DNA from: Epiperipatus broadwayi
Taxonomy: Eukaryota; Onychophora; Udeonychophora; Euonychophora; Peripatidae
NCBI GenBank assembly: GCA_028023455.1
Contig: JAQFVV010006541.1
Coordinates: forward strand, 496,001 to 560,000
Reading direction: 5' to 3'
Length of the DNA: 64,000 nt
The position numbers were made by a program, and so were the translations under genes. The notes under the pieces were generated by a model. The model did no database searches. It saw nothing but the letters and a program-made list of their open reading frames with translations, and was not told the DNA's origin. This document shows positions 1 to 11,100 of this stretch, piece by piece (position 1 is the first letter of the stretch; every line of letters starts with the position of its first letter).

Positions 1-956
1 AAAAAATTAAAATTAACATTTAGCTTCTTCTTAATTATATATATACTTCAGTGAAAGATTAAGAAGATTTTCAAACATTTATTTATATCTCTATTTTAAA
101 TTCAGTGATGGTCAAACACCAATGTTAAAAACATATATCCATATAACTTTGATTTTTGTGTGCATTAAAAAAATGTTAAGCATTTTTAGGTTTATCATTG
201 GAGTTCACTTTAATATATAATGTTAAGAACATCTTTCATGTTTAATAAGATGTAAAATAATCTGAAATAAATAATTAACATTATATAGACACATGTAATT
301 GCATTTTTTAAAATCTTGGATAAGATCAAAAATTGTTGGAATGTATCAATACTATTAAATACAATAATTTAACTTGTAGTTCAATTAACTGCAACAAAAT
401 ATAAGAATAACTCAACAGTATATACAAGAGAAATAGATCAAAACCAAACTCAAAAAATGGCGGTCATTTTTAGTAATTAAATGGAATAAAACATCTCCAT
501 ACATAAAATCCATATTATTTAACTAGAAAGGCATAATAACAAAAAAGATATGCTGGCATTGAATAGAGATTTAACAACACCAACCATCTAGCCTTTAGTA
601 AATAGTCACTGGAATAGAAAATTAGAATTTGTTTCTGAAAAGAATTGTAAACTGCTATTATGTGATTTTGTTATGTTTAAAAATTAAAATGGATGCACTT
701 CATAACTATAAAAGGAGCCTACAATTATTCAGAGGGATAATAGTGGTTAACTGATAACCTACTCAAATTTTAAGCTATATTCAGTATTTTAGTGCTCTAT
801 GTTTTGTTTTGTTTTACTTTTACGCATGGATATAATAGTTTGAAATAGAAAATATGATAGACATATTTGATGATTAATTACAACTCTTTTATAAAGATTT
901 CAAATTAGAATATATATATATAAATTATTAATCAATGTCTGTATTCCAATTATAAT
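1..956. other. AT-rich stretch, nothing recognised
   Basis: No coding, RNA or repeat signal recognised. The sequence is uniformly A/T-rich with short homopolymers and TA runs (for example around 911-922), up to the 3' flank of the minus-strand Penelope-like copy. Confidence 0.5.
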
Positions 957-960
957 AAAA

Positions 961-3250
961 TATATATAATTATTCAAAACAATACAATAATTAATACAGT
1001 AACAATATTTTAAACAAATATATACCAATTTAATAGAAGTACTTTCAACTATCTATGTAGTCGTTGTCAAATAGACTCAAATTGTATTAGAAAAAACCGT
1101 TACAAATGTAAACAAAAGTAATACGTCATACATCAATTTTCCCACAATTCATTAATTTTTATATTGGCTGCCTATCTATTTATCAACTGTTGCTTTTCAC
1201 TTTTTATTAACATAGCTTCTTTAATTTTGCGTTTATTATTATTTCTTTCAATACACAGAATTTTAACTTTATTAAAATCAAAATCAAAACCATAATTACA
1301 TGTTACATTATGATCAAAAAATACTGATGGTGATACATCATCATTTCTAACATTCTCTTGTCTTGATTTTTGCACTCGTTTATATAATAACAAATGCTCC
1401 CTTGATCTTTTCTCCAATGTACATCGAGATTCCCCAATATATGCCTTTCCACAAACACATAGCCATTTATATATTGCACAACTTTGATTTAAAATACCAC
1501 ACCTATTTTTTGAATTATTTATTAATCTATTTAAATTAGGAGTAGTATAAAATGCAACTCGACATATATTTTTATATATCTGTTTTATAAATTTAACCTG
1601 TTCATTACAAATAAATGGTATTGATATCCAAGTATATTTTATTTTATCAATATCTATAGCATCTAAAATATTTCTATTATTATTAAACTTAGTAACAATA
1701 TTATAAATTAATTTATGATCATATCCAACATTTAACAAATCCATAATAAATACATTTATGTTACTTATTTTATCAGAACTATATTTACATAATTTATTAT
1801 TCCTAAATAAAAATGATTTTAAACCGGATAATTTATGTGTTATTGGCACATTTGAATACCAAGGAATATATCCTCTTTTTTCAATATCTTTTATTACCAT
1901 ACAATAATCTAATTTATTTTTATTACGTGTAACTTTAATATCTAAATACTGAATTGACTTTTTTCTTCAAAAGATTTACTCCATTTTAAACCTTCTAAAC
2001 TATTTAATTCATTGAATAATACATTTATAATATCTAAACTTCCACAAACGAAAACATCATCAACATACCTGTAATAAATTTTAATACCTTGGCAATATAT
2101 ATTAGTATTAAGAATTATATCTTCATATCTTGATACCACAAAACTACATATTTGTGAAACTACAGGAAGTCCCATAGGCCATCCGTAATCCATTTTATAA
2201 TAATTTTCATTAAATATAGCATATATATTTTTATCAATAAAATATAATACATCATTTACAAATTTTACTTTTTTAACATCAACTTTTTTTAACATTAAAG
2301 CATCTAATATAATTTTTATAGATTTTAATCTATCTATTGAACCGTACATCTCACATATATCAAATGTACAAATACTATCATTATTATTAATATTAATATT
2401 TTGAATTTTCTTTACAAAATCAAACGATGAATTAATAGTATATTTTCCAAATCCAAGAACATCTTTTAATAATGTTTCTATAAATCTACAAGTTTCATAG
2501 TAAAATGATCCGCCAAAGTCAATCATTAATCTTAAAGGTTTATCTTGTTTATGTAGTTTAATATTCGAAAAAATTCTAGGACAAATTGCAGCAGATGGAT
2601 AAAGACGATAATATGTATGAGCATCTATATATTTATTCTTTTTAGCTTTTTTTAAAATATCATCAATAAACTTTACACGTAAATTTTCAATGTTTATTTT
2701 TCCAACTTGTTTAAATTTAAGCTTTTCCATTTGAATTAAAACTTTATCGTAGTAATCAAGTTTTGACATAAGACATAACCTTAACCCCTTATCTTCTTTT
2801 AAACAAACAAGATCGTTATCATGAATAAAGTTTTTAAATCTAAATATATGCGAATTCCAATTGCAATTAGTTCTATTTTTAAATTTCTTAACATTCACTT
2901 TTTGTATTAATTCCTTTGATATTTCAGGAGAACATTTAATTACACTAAAAGAATGTTCAACAGCAGCTTTTAACTCTAAATTACTATCCACCCACATACC
3001 ACCAACGTATTTAGAACCATAATTCAAAATATATTCTTGTTGAAAATCAATATCCATGTTAGATAAATTGACATAGTTACTATTTTTTCTCCTATTTACA
3101 TTTTTATTATATAGAAACGTAATTTTACGATTAAATTTTTTATAAATTTTTATATAGTAGTTATTCAAATAATATTGACATCGACTTTTATAATTAAACC
3201 ATTCATCAACATCATGAAGATTAATAAAATAATTTAAACACTTTAAATAT
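961..3250 (-). pseudogene. Penelope-like retroelement, 5'-truncated decayed copy
   Basis: Minus-strand copy of the adjacent Penelope-like element, nearly identical at protein level (about three substitutions in roughly 690 aligned residues, for example A to T in VPIAHKL). It still encodes the RT core, with YVDD and MGLP motifs, and the C-terminal GIY-YIG module. It has three defects. It is cut at 3250, so it lacks the first ~80 codons present in the plus copy. An A7 run has become A6 near 1951-1960, which splits the frame into 1942-3294 and 1172-1900. A CAG codon has become TAG at about 1170, which removes the last ~13 residues. The 3' noncoding flank remains alignable to the other copy as far as about 961. 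It cannot make a full protein as it stands. Its near identity to the intact copy implies very recent insertion or gene conversion. Confidence 0.9.
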
Positions 3251-5606
3251 GGATAATCAAATTTGGATTTTACAAGAATGGAAGCGAGTGTCAATGAGAA
3301 TAATACGTCTAAAAGGTAGATTGCAATTTTTATATAATTGTAAAATTAGTCATATTTTCCCAAACTGTTGCAACGTTAAAATAAATAAGGAATGTAATTT
3401 GCAAGATACTAAAATACAAGATATTAAAATGATTATTTTACGGAATATAATTTGTCAATGCAAATGTTTTTTGTTTAATCAGCGTAAATATTTAAAGTGT
3501 TTAAATTATTTTATTAATCTTCATGATGTTGATGAATGGTTTAATTATAAAAGTCGATGTCAATATTATTTGAATAACTACTATATAAAAATTTATAAAA
3601 AATTTAATCGTAAAATTACGTTTCTATATAATAAAAATGTAAATAGGAGAAAAAATAGTAACTATGTCAATTTATCTAACATGGATATTGATTTTCAACA
3701 AGAATATATTTTGAATTATGGTTCTAAATATGTTGGTGGTATGTGGGTGGATAGTAATTTAGAGTTAAAAGCTGCTGTTGAACATTCTTTTAGTGTAATT
3801 AAATGTTCTCCTGAAATTTCAAAGGAATTAATACAAAAAGTGAATGTTAAGAAATTTAAAAATAGAACTAATTGCAATTGGAATTCGCATATATTTAGAT
3901 TTAAAAACTTTATTCATGATAACGATCTTGTTTGTTTAAAAGAAGATAAGGGGTTAAGGTTATGTCTTATGTCAAAACTTGATTACTACGATAAAGTTTT
4001 AATTCAAATGGAAAAGCTTAAATTTAAACAAGTTGGAAAAATAAACATTGAAAATTTACGTGTAAAGTTTATTGATGATATTTTAAAAAAAGCTAAAAAG
4101 AATAAATATATAGATGCTCATACGTATTATCGTCTTTATCCATCTGCTGCAATTTGTCCTAGAATTTTTTCGAATATTAAACTACATAAACAAGATAAAC
4201 CTTTAAGATTAATGATTGACTTTGGCGGATCATTTTACTATGAAACTTGTAGATTTATAGAAACATTATTAAAAGATGTTCTTGGATTTGGAAAATATAC
4301 TATTAATTCATCGTTTGATTTTGTAAAGAAAATTCAAAATATTAATATTAATAATAATGATAGTATTTGTACATTTGATATATGTGAGATGTACGGTTCA
4401 ATAGATAGATTAAAATCTATAAAAATTATATTAGATGCTTTAATGTTAAAAAAAGTTGATGTTAAAAAAGTAAAATTTGTAAATGATGTATTATATTTTA
4501 TTGATAAAAATATATATGCTATATTTAATGAAAATTATTATAAAATGGATTACGGATGGCCTATGGGACTTCCTGTAGTTTCACAAATATGTAGTTTTGT
4601 GGTATCAAGATATGAAGATATAATTCTTAATACTAATATATATTGCCAAGGTATTAAAATTTATTACAGGTATGTTGATGATGTTTTCGTTTGTGGAAGT
4701 TTAGATATTATAAATGTATTATTCAATGAATTAAATAGTTTAGAAGGTTTAAAATGGAGTAAATCTTTTGAAGAAAAAAAGTCAATTCAGTATTTAGATA
4801 TTAAAGTTACACGTAATAAAAATAAATTAGATTATTGTATGGTAATAAAAGATATTGAAAAAAGAGGATATATTCCTTGGTATTCAAATGTGCCAATAGC
4901 ACATAAATTATCCGGTTTAAAATCATTTTTATTTAGGAATAATAAATTATGTAAATATAGTTCTGATAAAATAAGTAACATAAATGTATTTATTATGGAT
5001 TTGTTAAATGTTGGATATGATCATAAATTAATTTATAATATTGTTACTAAGTTTAATAATAATAGAAATATTTTAGATGCTATAGATATTGATAAAATAA
5101 AATATACTTGGATATCAATACCATTTATTTGTAATGAACAGGTTAAATTTATAAAACAGATATATAAAAATATATGTCGAGTTGCATTTTATACTACTCC
5201 TAATTTAAATAGATTAATAAATAATTCAAAAAATAGGTGTAGTATTTTAAATCAAAGTTGTGCAATATATAAATGGCTATGTGTTTGTGGAAAGGCATAT
5301 ATTGGGGAATCTCGATGTACATTGGAGAAAAGATCAAGGGAGCATTTGTTATTATATAAACGAGTGCAAAAATCAAGACAAGAGAATGTTAGAAATGATG
5401 ATGTATCACCATCAGTATTTTTTGATCATAATGTAACATGTAATTATGGTTTTGATTTTGATTTTAATAAAGTTAAAATTCTGTTTATTGAAAGAAATAA
5501 TAATAAACGCAAAATTAAAGAAGCTATGTTAATAAAAAGTGAAAAGCAACAGTTGATAAATAGACAGGCAGCCAATATAAAAATTAATGAATTGTGGGAA
5601 AATTGA
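3249..5606 (+). CDS. Penelope-like element reverse transcriptase / GIY-YIG endonuclease
   Basis: Open frame of 785 residues, within the usual Penelope-like ORF range. Visible RT landmarks are motif A (TFDICEMYGSI, Asp near 377), motif B (GWPMGLPVVSQ, near 436-446) and the catalytic YVDD box at 475-478. Downstream lies a GIY-YIG endonuclease: C-x-IYKWLC from about 671, AYIGES from about 684, then an R/K-rich helix ending in REH. Known family role: target-primed reverse transcription, with the endonuclease nicking the target. The ATG at 3249 straddles the junction with the truncated minus copy (A and T come from that copy, G from this one). The true start could therefore be an internal codon or lie in lost 5' sequence. 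Codons 2-80, found only in this copy, stay open across 237 bp of AT-rich DNA, so they are probably genuine N-terminal coding sequence. No Asn- or Gln-repeat expansion is present. It could still be active, but its 5' completeness is doubtful. Confidence 0.9.
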   Translation: MDNQIWILQEWKRVSMRIIRLKGRLQFLYNCKISHIFPNCCNVKINKECNLQDTKIQDIKMIILRNIICQCKCFLFNQRKYLKCLNYFINLHDVDEWFNYKSRCQYYLNNYYIKIYKKFNRKITFLYNKNVNRRKNSNYVNLSNMDIDFQQEYILNYGSKYVGGMWVDSNLELKAAVEHSFSVIKCSPEISKELIQKVNVKKFKNRTNCNWNSHIFRFKNFIHDNDLVCLKEDKGLRLCLMSKLDYYDKVLIQMEKLKFKQVGKINIENLRVKFIDDILKKAKKNKYIDAHTYYRLYPSAAICPRIFSNIKLHKQDKPLRLMIDFGGSFYYETCRFIETLLKDVLGFGKYTINSSFDFVKKIQNININNNDSICTFDICEMYGSIDRLKSIKIILDALMLKKVDVKKVKFVNDVLYFIDKNIYAIFNENYYKMDYGWPMGLPVVSQICSFVVSRYEDIILNTNIYCQGIKIYYRYVDDVFVCGSLDIINVLFNELNSLEGLKWSKSFEEKKSIQYLDIKVTRNKNKLDYCMVIKDIEKRGYIPWYSNVPIAHKLSGLKSFLFRNNKLCKYSSDKISNINVFIMDLLNVGYDHKLIYNIVTKFNNNRNILDAIDIDKIKYTWISIPFICNEQVKFIKQIYKNICRVAFYTTPNLNRLINNSKNRCSILNQSCAIYKWLCVCGKAYIGESRCTLEKRSREHLLLYKRVQKSRQENVRNDDVSPSVFFDHNVTCNYGFDFDFNKVKILFIERNNNKRKIKEAMLIKSEKQQLINRQAANIKINELWEN

Positions 5607-5796
5607 TGTATGACGTATTACTTTTGTTTACATTTGTAACGGTTTTTCATTTGTAACGGTTTTTTCTAATACAATTTGAGTCTAGTTGACAACGACTACA
5701 TAGATAGTTGAAAGTTCTTCTATTAAATTGGTATATATTTGTTTAAAATATTGTTACTGTATTAATTATTGTATTGTTTTGAATAATTATATATAT

Positions 5797-5905
5797 ATAT
5801 ATATGTTGCCTTGGCAACAGTTTGAATTTGTTTATTGTTATTGATATTGGGATTGTCTAAATGTTGACTCGTTTTTAATGATATGTGTGTGTGTGTGTGT
5901 GTGAA
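5797..5905 (+). repeat. Family F repeat next to the PLE, ending in (TG)n
   Basis: About 70 bp starting TTGCCTTGGCAACAG directly after the PLE right arm. It is repeated in diverged form at 53872-53940, sharing GATATTGGGATTGTCTAA. It is followed by a (TG)n run at 5882-5902. It may be a Penelope-associated terminal segment or an unrelated small repeat. Confidence 0.55.
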
Positions 5906-6756
5906 AATGCCATGTGATATAGGAGTTAGTATATTTTTCTGTTATGCTTATAACTTAGGATTGTAATCTATTTGATAATATTTGAATTTTTTTTTCAGTA
6001 AGAAGTAATATTGAAATTTTTTCGAGGTAGATAGACAGACTAGCTAGCCATTTAATAAATATTATTACAAGATTAGTTATTGATGTCATGTAACATCCAA
6101 TGTCCAGTTAAGTGGATGACAGTGGTTTTGTGTACTTATAAAGTGATAAATCCAAAAAATCAAAATTTATAAAGCAAAATTTAATCTATCACTTTTGGTG
6201 TTCAAAGATCATATGCCTAACCACAAATTATTCATTAGTAAAAAAAAGTATATAACTATTCTTAGCTAGAAATTGCATTCTCAGTAATTTTGTGATCCTG
6301 GTGAATAATATCTCCTTTTTTTAAAAATACTTAGTGCTGCTAGAGAAACATTTATTTTTCTATGATAAAATCTGTTTCAATATTTACACACATATTTATA
6401 TTTAAACAATAAATTCTGGATTATGCTACTCAGGGTGGTCGACATGTTGTAAGTTGCGTACAGCTATTATTTATTTTTATATTTTGAATATTGTAGAATT
6501 TATTCAGGAGTTTTTTGTTTATTATATTTATTTTATTTGATTCTACATATTTATATATGTATAATATATATAGAGATGATAGGAAATGATCAGTTAATGT
6601 CTTAAACTTGATCACAAGAGATTGTAAAATACCTTGAAGGTGATCACATGTGAGATGAATAGATGAAATAAAGAACTTTGCTGATGTGGAGAATAAAGGC
6701 TATGAAGTGAAGAAACTGGATTAAACTTGGAAATACCTTTATTTTGCAATATAACA
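5906..6756. other. AT-rich intergenic, no gene recognised
   Basis: Nothing supported beyond an A-rich sequence downstream of the GPCR. On the minus strand an AATAAA hexamer sits at 6738-6743, about 15 bases after the GPCR stop, and is a plausible polyadenylation signal for it. Confidence 0.4.
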
Positions 6757-6757
6757 T

Positions 6758-7846
6758 TTATTGTAATGGTACAGGAAGACGTATGGCTGTCATATGGGTC
6801 CGATTCTCTCCAGGAGGAGAAGATAAAACATTAAAACGCTTGTTTGAACACATCTTTGTAAGTATAAAAAAACGGAATTTTTTAATTGCACAAAAATAAA
6901 TAATAAATGTGATGGAATAATTAATATTTTCAAGTAAATCTGTGACTGAAATAATTTTGTAATATAATTCAAGATTTTTCTCAGCCATTACGTCATCTAT
7001 AAGGAATACCACTGCTGAGGGTAAAATGCAAATAATGTAACATAACACTAGACACGTCATCATTATTGTTAAACGTTTCTCATTATGTAATACTCTTTTT
7101 AAGAATTCGCTTTTTTTATACGTATCTTTATGTATTTGAGCATTTTGTCGCAATTTATATACAGTCAGAATGTTGAAAATAATCATAATAACAGTAGGCA
7201 ATATGCGTACAATAATTTCTCTGCTCCATTTGTAAACTTGTTTTGGTAAGCTGTTTGAAAGTTGAACATCTGTCAAACATATAGAATTATTTTTTAGATG
7301 TGAATTTTGAAACGCAATCACAATAGCTGGTGTAAAAAATAAAACAGAAAATATCCAAATTAATATCGTTATTATTACAGCTAATCTTTTAAGCTTTTTA
7401 TATCTTGATTTCCACAGAAATGGTCTTAGAACAGCTATCCATCTTTCTATAGTTAAGCATAATGTTGTTAAATTACTGGCAGTATAAAACATATTAATCA
7501 TAGGTAAGAATATAATCCTCCTATACATTTCTACATGGCAACGCCTTTTTTCAGGAATTATGTTTATGTGGCACTTTAATACATATTGTGGCACAAGAGC
7601 TAGAGAAGCAAAAAAGTCAGAGACACAAAGTGCTTTAACATAAAATATAGCAGTTGTATCATTGTATAAATGAGAAAATACGTATAAGTTGATTATGTTT
7701 CCAAAAACTCCGAAAAACACTTGGAAGCCAACACCTATTTGACTTAATATGTGACATTCAATTTCAGTTAACACCTGGGCCTTTGGATCTTTTATAAATT
7801 TATAATCATAGTTGGGTGAGATGGAAGAAATAGTTGTCGAAAGCAT
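6758..7846 (-). CDS. Intronless rhodopsin-family GPCR, peptide-receptor-like orphan
   Basis: 362-residue seven-transmembrane protein in one exon. Visible features: N-terminal ectodomain (1-35), TM1 with the GN pair at 49-50, TM2 with LCVSDFF (Asp77), Cys103 before TM3 and Cys190 in loop 2 (likely disulfide), ERW at 134-136 in place of DRY, Trp164 in TM4, Pro217 in TM5, CYIICILP in TM6 (269-276), and a TM7 reading NYSITFIIY where most receptors have NPxxY. Potential glycosylation sites lie at 62 and 186. The Met is the first after an in-frame TGA about 36 bases upstream, so the start is credible unless a 5' exon exists. Family knowledge suggests a plasma-membrane neuropeptide receptor of the FMRFamide-receptor-like type. 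No ligand can be inferred. An AATAAA overlaps the stop and a second lies 15 bases downstream. The gene is isolated among retroelements. An intronless form suggests a retrogene or a lineage-specific expansion; no poly-A tail is seen. Confidence 0.85.
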   Translation of the reverse strand: MLSTTISSISPNYDYKFIKDPKAQVLTEIECHILSQIGVGFQVFFGVFGNIINLYVFSHLYNDTTAIFYVKALCVSDFFASLALVPQYVLKCHINIIPEKRRCHVEMYRRIIFLPMINMFYTASNLTTLCLTIERWIAVLRPFLWKSRYKKLKRLAVIITILIWIFSVLFFTPAIVIAFQNSHLKNNSICLTDVQLSNSLPKQVYKWSREIIVRILPTVIMIIFNILTVYKLRQNAQIHKDTYKKSEFLKRVLHNEKRLTIMMTCLVLCYIICILPSAVVFLIDDVMAEKNLELYYKIISVTDLLENINYSITFIIYFCAIKKFRFFILTKMCSNKRFNVLSSPPGENRTHMTAIRLPVPLQ

Positions 7847-7997
7847 TTGAAGTCTGAGTCTTGATTTATAGCTCGAAGATCATCTAGATTAAACAGAAAT
7901 AAGTCATTACAATGTGATATGTTTGACAGTTATAAATATTATATAGTAATATATTAGTTGTCTTGAAATGTTTTAAACAATATACAGTGAATATCAA

Positions 7998-8482
7998 ATC
8001 TTATAATCATTATAAAAACAGGCAAAACTCTCTCTATGTATTCCCACTCAGTGCAAGCCAGAGTAATCAATGGATTCCAGAAAGTGTGTGCATAAAATCC
8101 CAATCTAGTTCTTACTCATCCAAAATCTCCAGACTAGGCTTGTGGCCTTCGTCAGTGAGAAGCATTGGATCAGAGACCACTGCACCTATATATTAGGATC
8201 TAATGCAACCCTCGAGAAGCCACCTTTTATCTCTCCTTAACTACAAAATTATGAGATTTAAATTGAAAACACCATAATATTGTCAATCCAAGCTCATCAG
8301 CTTATATAGTCATATAGATCTGAACTCAGTTCAGTACCTATACATTTTGGCATCTTTGGTTCTTTAATAACCATAGCCACCACTATCCTATTAGGCAGGA
8401 TTGGATTTAAGCCTGTTTTAATAACAGTTAAGAGCAAGCATAAGAAATAGTGTTCATGTGATGTTTATTATCTTATAATCAT
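7998..8482 (-). repeat. Family A hammerhead repeat monomer with 13-bp TSD
   Basis: The 459-bp element 8011-8469 is bounded by a perfect 13-bp direct repeat, ATCTTATAATCAT, at 7998-8010 and 8470-8482. It begins TATAAAAACAGGCAAAAC and ends in an inverted terminal segment (GCCTGTTTTAATAACAG, then CATGTGATGTTT). Its length equals one period of the tandem arrays elsewhere in the window. The small open frames inside it are not genes. Confidence 0.85.
8118..8170 (-). ncRNA. Hammerhead ribozyme relic, family A (GAAA box deleted)
   Basis: Minus strand reads CTGACGA then AGGCCACAAGCC, but the six bases holding the GAAA box have been deleted, so catalysis is not expected. The flanking stem I halves ATCCAA and TTGGAT (the latter as TTTGGAT) are kept. 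Confidence 0.6.
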
Positions 8483-9534
8483 ACATAATTCTTTAAGTAT
8501 GCCTACAGCGATTGGTGCAAGTCTGAGAATATTAAATATCTAGAGTGACTCTTTGTTGATAATTGTAATAAATATGTAAGCTTGTACTTGATGCATTGTA
8601 CATTAATTAAACACCACACAAATGTGAATAGTATTGCAAACATTAATTTTAAGTTACACTATCTATAAAAAATTTCACAATCTACCAAGTGGCATATTTA
8701 ATAAAAAAAACCAATGAATCTATGCTGGACATATTTTACTGTCAATAAATTTGCATTTTAAATGTTAATATCAAACTGATTATAGCAATTGAACTTATGT
8801 AAAAGTTCTGTTGCTATGTTTATTAGGTCATAACAAATTTAGAAACCAGTGGTGTTTTAATTATTTGACAGAAACATATATCCAGTTAATTTTTTTTTCA
8901 TCTCCAACATTGATTGCCATTTCAAAAATTATGAAAGTTATGTAATATTAGTAACTTATCTGATATGTTTACAATTTGAATTTGAACTCAAGTTAAATAA
9001 AACTTCATTGTTTTTCAGATTCTAATCTGATTTAGAGTTCTTGTTTTTTCCAAATTACCAGTCTACGGCATAGCTAAAGATTCAGTATTGATTAAAATAT
9101 CTCTGAATTAGAAGATAAAAAAAGGAACTCTATTTAAATCCTTGCTATATGGCAATTGGAAAATTTGGCAGTGGTGTTTTTTTAGGTGTTTATGTATATG
9201 GGTTCATTGAAAAAGTCTGTTTTACAGTGACTCTTAAATGACTGTTTTAAATAAATAATATATATCACTAAACTCAATGAATGTAAAAGAATAAAAACTT
9301 AATTTTGCATAACTGTGGTCGTTGTAGTGTTTTAAATTTATATTGAATGTTAGAAATAAATTAAACTGTAGTACTTTATTATTTTATTATAAATATACAT
9401 ATATATTACTACAATTTCAATTACAAGTAAAAAACTTCCATTATTCCCATCTTTGACACTATCCATTTTAGATAAATACATGAATGATTATTATTAATTA
9501 TTTATTAAATTTGAGATTAACCTAGATTAAAAAT
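8483..9534. other. AT-rich intergenic, nothing recognised
   Basis: No gene, tRNA or repeat family recognised between the family A insert and the RTE fragment. Confidence 0.4.
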
Positions 9535-9545
9535 TTAACTTGATT

Positions 9546-10164
9546 CATCATCATCATCAACCATTATAAATCCACTGTAGGATGAATGTCTCTCCAAGTT
9601 CAATCCATATTTTCTGATCTTTATTTTTTCTATTCCACATCACCCCTGCACACTTTCTTATTTTATCCATTCATCTCACATGTGGTCTCTTTCTGGGTCT
9701 TTTACAATCTCTTAAAATCCAGTTTAAGATTCCAATTGTCCATCTATTGTCATCACTTCTAGAAATATGTCCACCTCAACTCCACTTCAGTCTTTTAATT
9801 TTTTCAATGAGGTCAGTAACACCTGTTTGTTCTCTTACCCATATATTGTGTTTTCGATCTTTCCTTGTTACTCCTAACATGCATCTCTCCATACTTCTTT
9901 GAGTGGTCTGAAGTCTCTGTATTTCTCTTTTATAAACTTTCCAAGTCTCAGATCCATAAGTAATAACTAGTAAGACACATTTATTAAAAACCTTTCTTTT
10001 CAAACACATAGGCATATTTCCTTTTTGTATCAAGTTATTTCTACCAAAAGCAGTCCAATCAAGTTTAATTCTATGATTAATTTCATTCATTATGTTTCCA
10101 TCTGTATTAATAATCTGACCAAGGTGTTTGTAGCTGTTAACTTCTTCTAACTAATGATGATAAG
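9546..10164 (-). mobile_element. 5'-truncated RTE-type non-LTR retrotransposon with 11-bp TSD
   Basis: The minus strand encodes the C-terminal end of a LINE reverse transcriptase: SYKHLGQIINTDGN, then a segment with CLKRKVFNKCVL, YGSETW, QTTQRSMERCMLG and a final KIKRLKWS. The longest open part is 9776-10090. The 3' end finishes in a (GAT)n tail, seen as CATCATCATCATCA at 9546, typical of RTE elements. A perfect 11-bp duplication, TTAACTTGATT, lies at 9535-9545 and 10165-10175. This is a dead 5'-truncated insertion made by target-primed reverse transcription. The clade is my reading from motif order and tail type. Confidence 0.85.
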
Positions 10165-10175
10165 TTAACTTGATT

Positions 10176-11100
10176 TAAGGATAATATACAGCTAACAAAG
10201 TGACATAACCGTCTTTAGCCAAGAAATCCAAAGAAGTTGCTATACTTGTATTCCTTTAAATCATGCATGTTCTATCATTGATTTCTTGTGATAATATATT
10301 GGACTATGTCTATCATCTATCATTAATTGTTGAATGTATGGAAAATTTTAAACTTTATTTTAACTTTTCAAATATAACCAACTTTTTAATAATACACATA
10401 ATAGACAATACACTTTTGTAATTACATAATGTTTCAAGTAGTATTTTTCTCCACTCTTCTTCGAGTGCTGCTGACCTGACTAATGACAATATTAGCATAG
10501 GAGCCTAACTTACATCTTTGGATTCTTGAATATTGAATTTTAATGCAACACTCCAACCAAATGAGCCATTCTGTCAAAGGCTTAAATTTTGTTTGATGGA
10601 ATTGCACATTTTGTTAGAGCATTCCCTTAAAATTTGATTTTCCATAATCTAACAGCTTATCTTAAATTTAACTCCTATCCTAATATTGTCACTAATCAGG
10701 CAGCAATACTTAAAGAAGAATGGAGAATAATACTATTCAAACACTGTATAAATACTAACCTGTGTTGTCTATTTGTATGTTATTACTAACAGGTTATTTG
10801 TATTTGAAAAGTTGAAATAAAATTTAAAATTTTCTATACATTCAACATTTAATGATAAAAGATCAAAATAGTCTAACAAATTATCACATCTAAAATACCA
10901 CCAACATAAACCTCCAGGAAAAGCCACGTATTTCTGCTTTCTTTTAAATAGCACAATCACTTACTATCAAATATTGATTTTTTTAATTTAAAAATAATCT
11001 AAAGAAGTCAAAATAATAAAATAGATGACAAAGCCAAAATTATGTTATGTCTTGTTTCCATCTTTTTGTTACATTTACAACTTTGTAAACCATTTTGAGA
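10176..11100. other. AT-rich intergenic, nothing recognised
   Basis: No supported feature. Short open frames here lack recognisable motifs. Confidence 0.4.

Larger units (their letters stand above)
961..5796. repeat. 4.8-kb inverted pair of Penelope-like copies (arms ~2.3 kb)
   Basis: The left arm 961-3250 and right arm 3488-about 5796 are reverse complements, separated by 237 bp belonging only to the plus copy. The right arm has an extra tandem duplication of about 17 bp (ATTTGTAACGGTTTTTC) near 5631-5665 and a longer (AT)n at its outer end. A head-to-head pair with a 5'-truncated partner is a known Penelope-like integration product. Confidence 0.9.

Noticed and set aside
5797-5880. Hammerhead in the PLE 3' flank
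   Set aside because: Looked for CTGANGA and GAAA on both strands here and in the 3251-3487 spacer; neither combination is present.
7963-8196. 77-codon frame near the GPCR
   Set aside because: Mostly inside the family A insert; a similar frame appears in the 48.4-kb copy.
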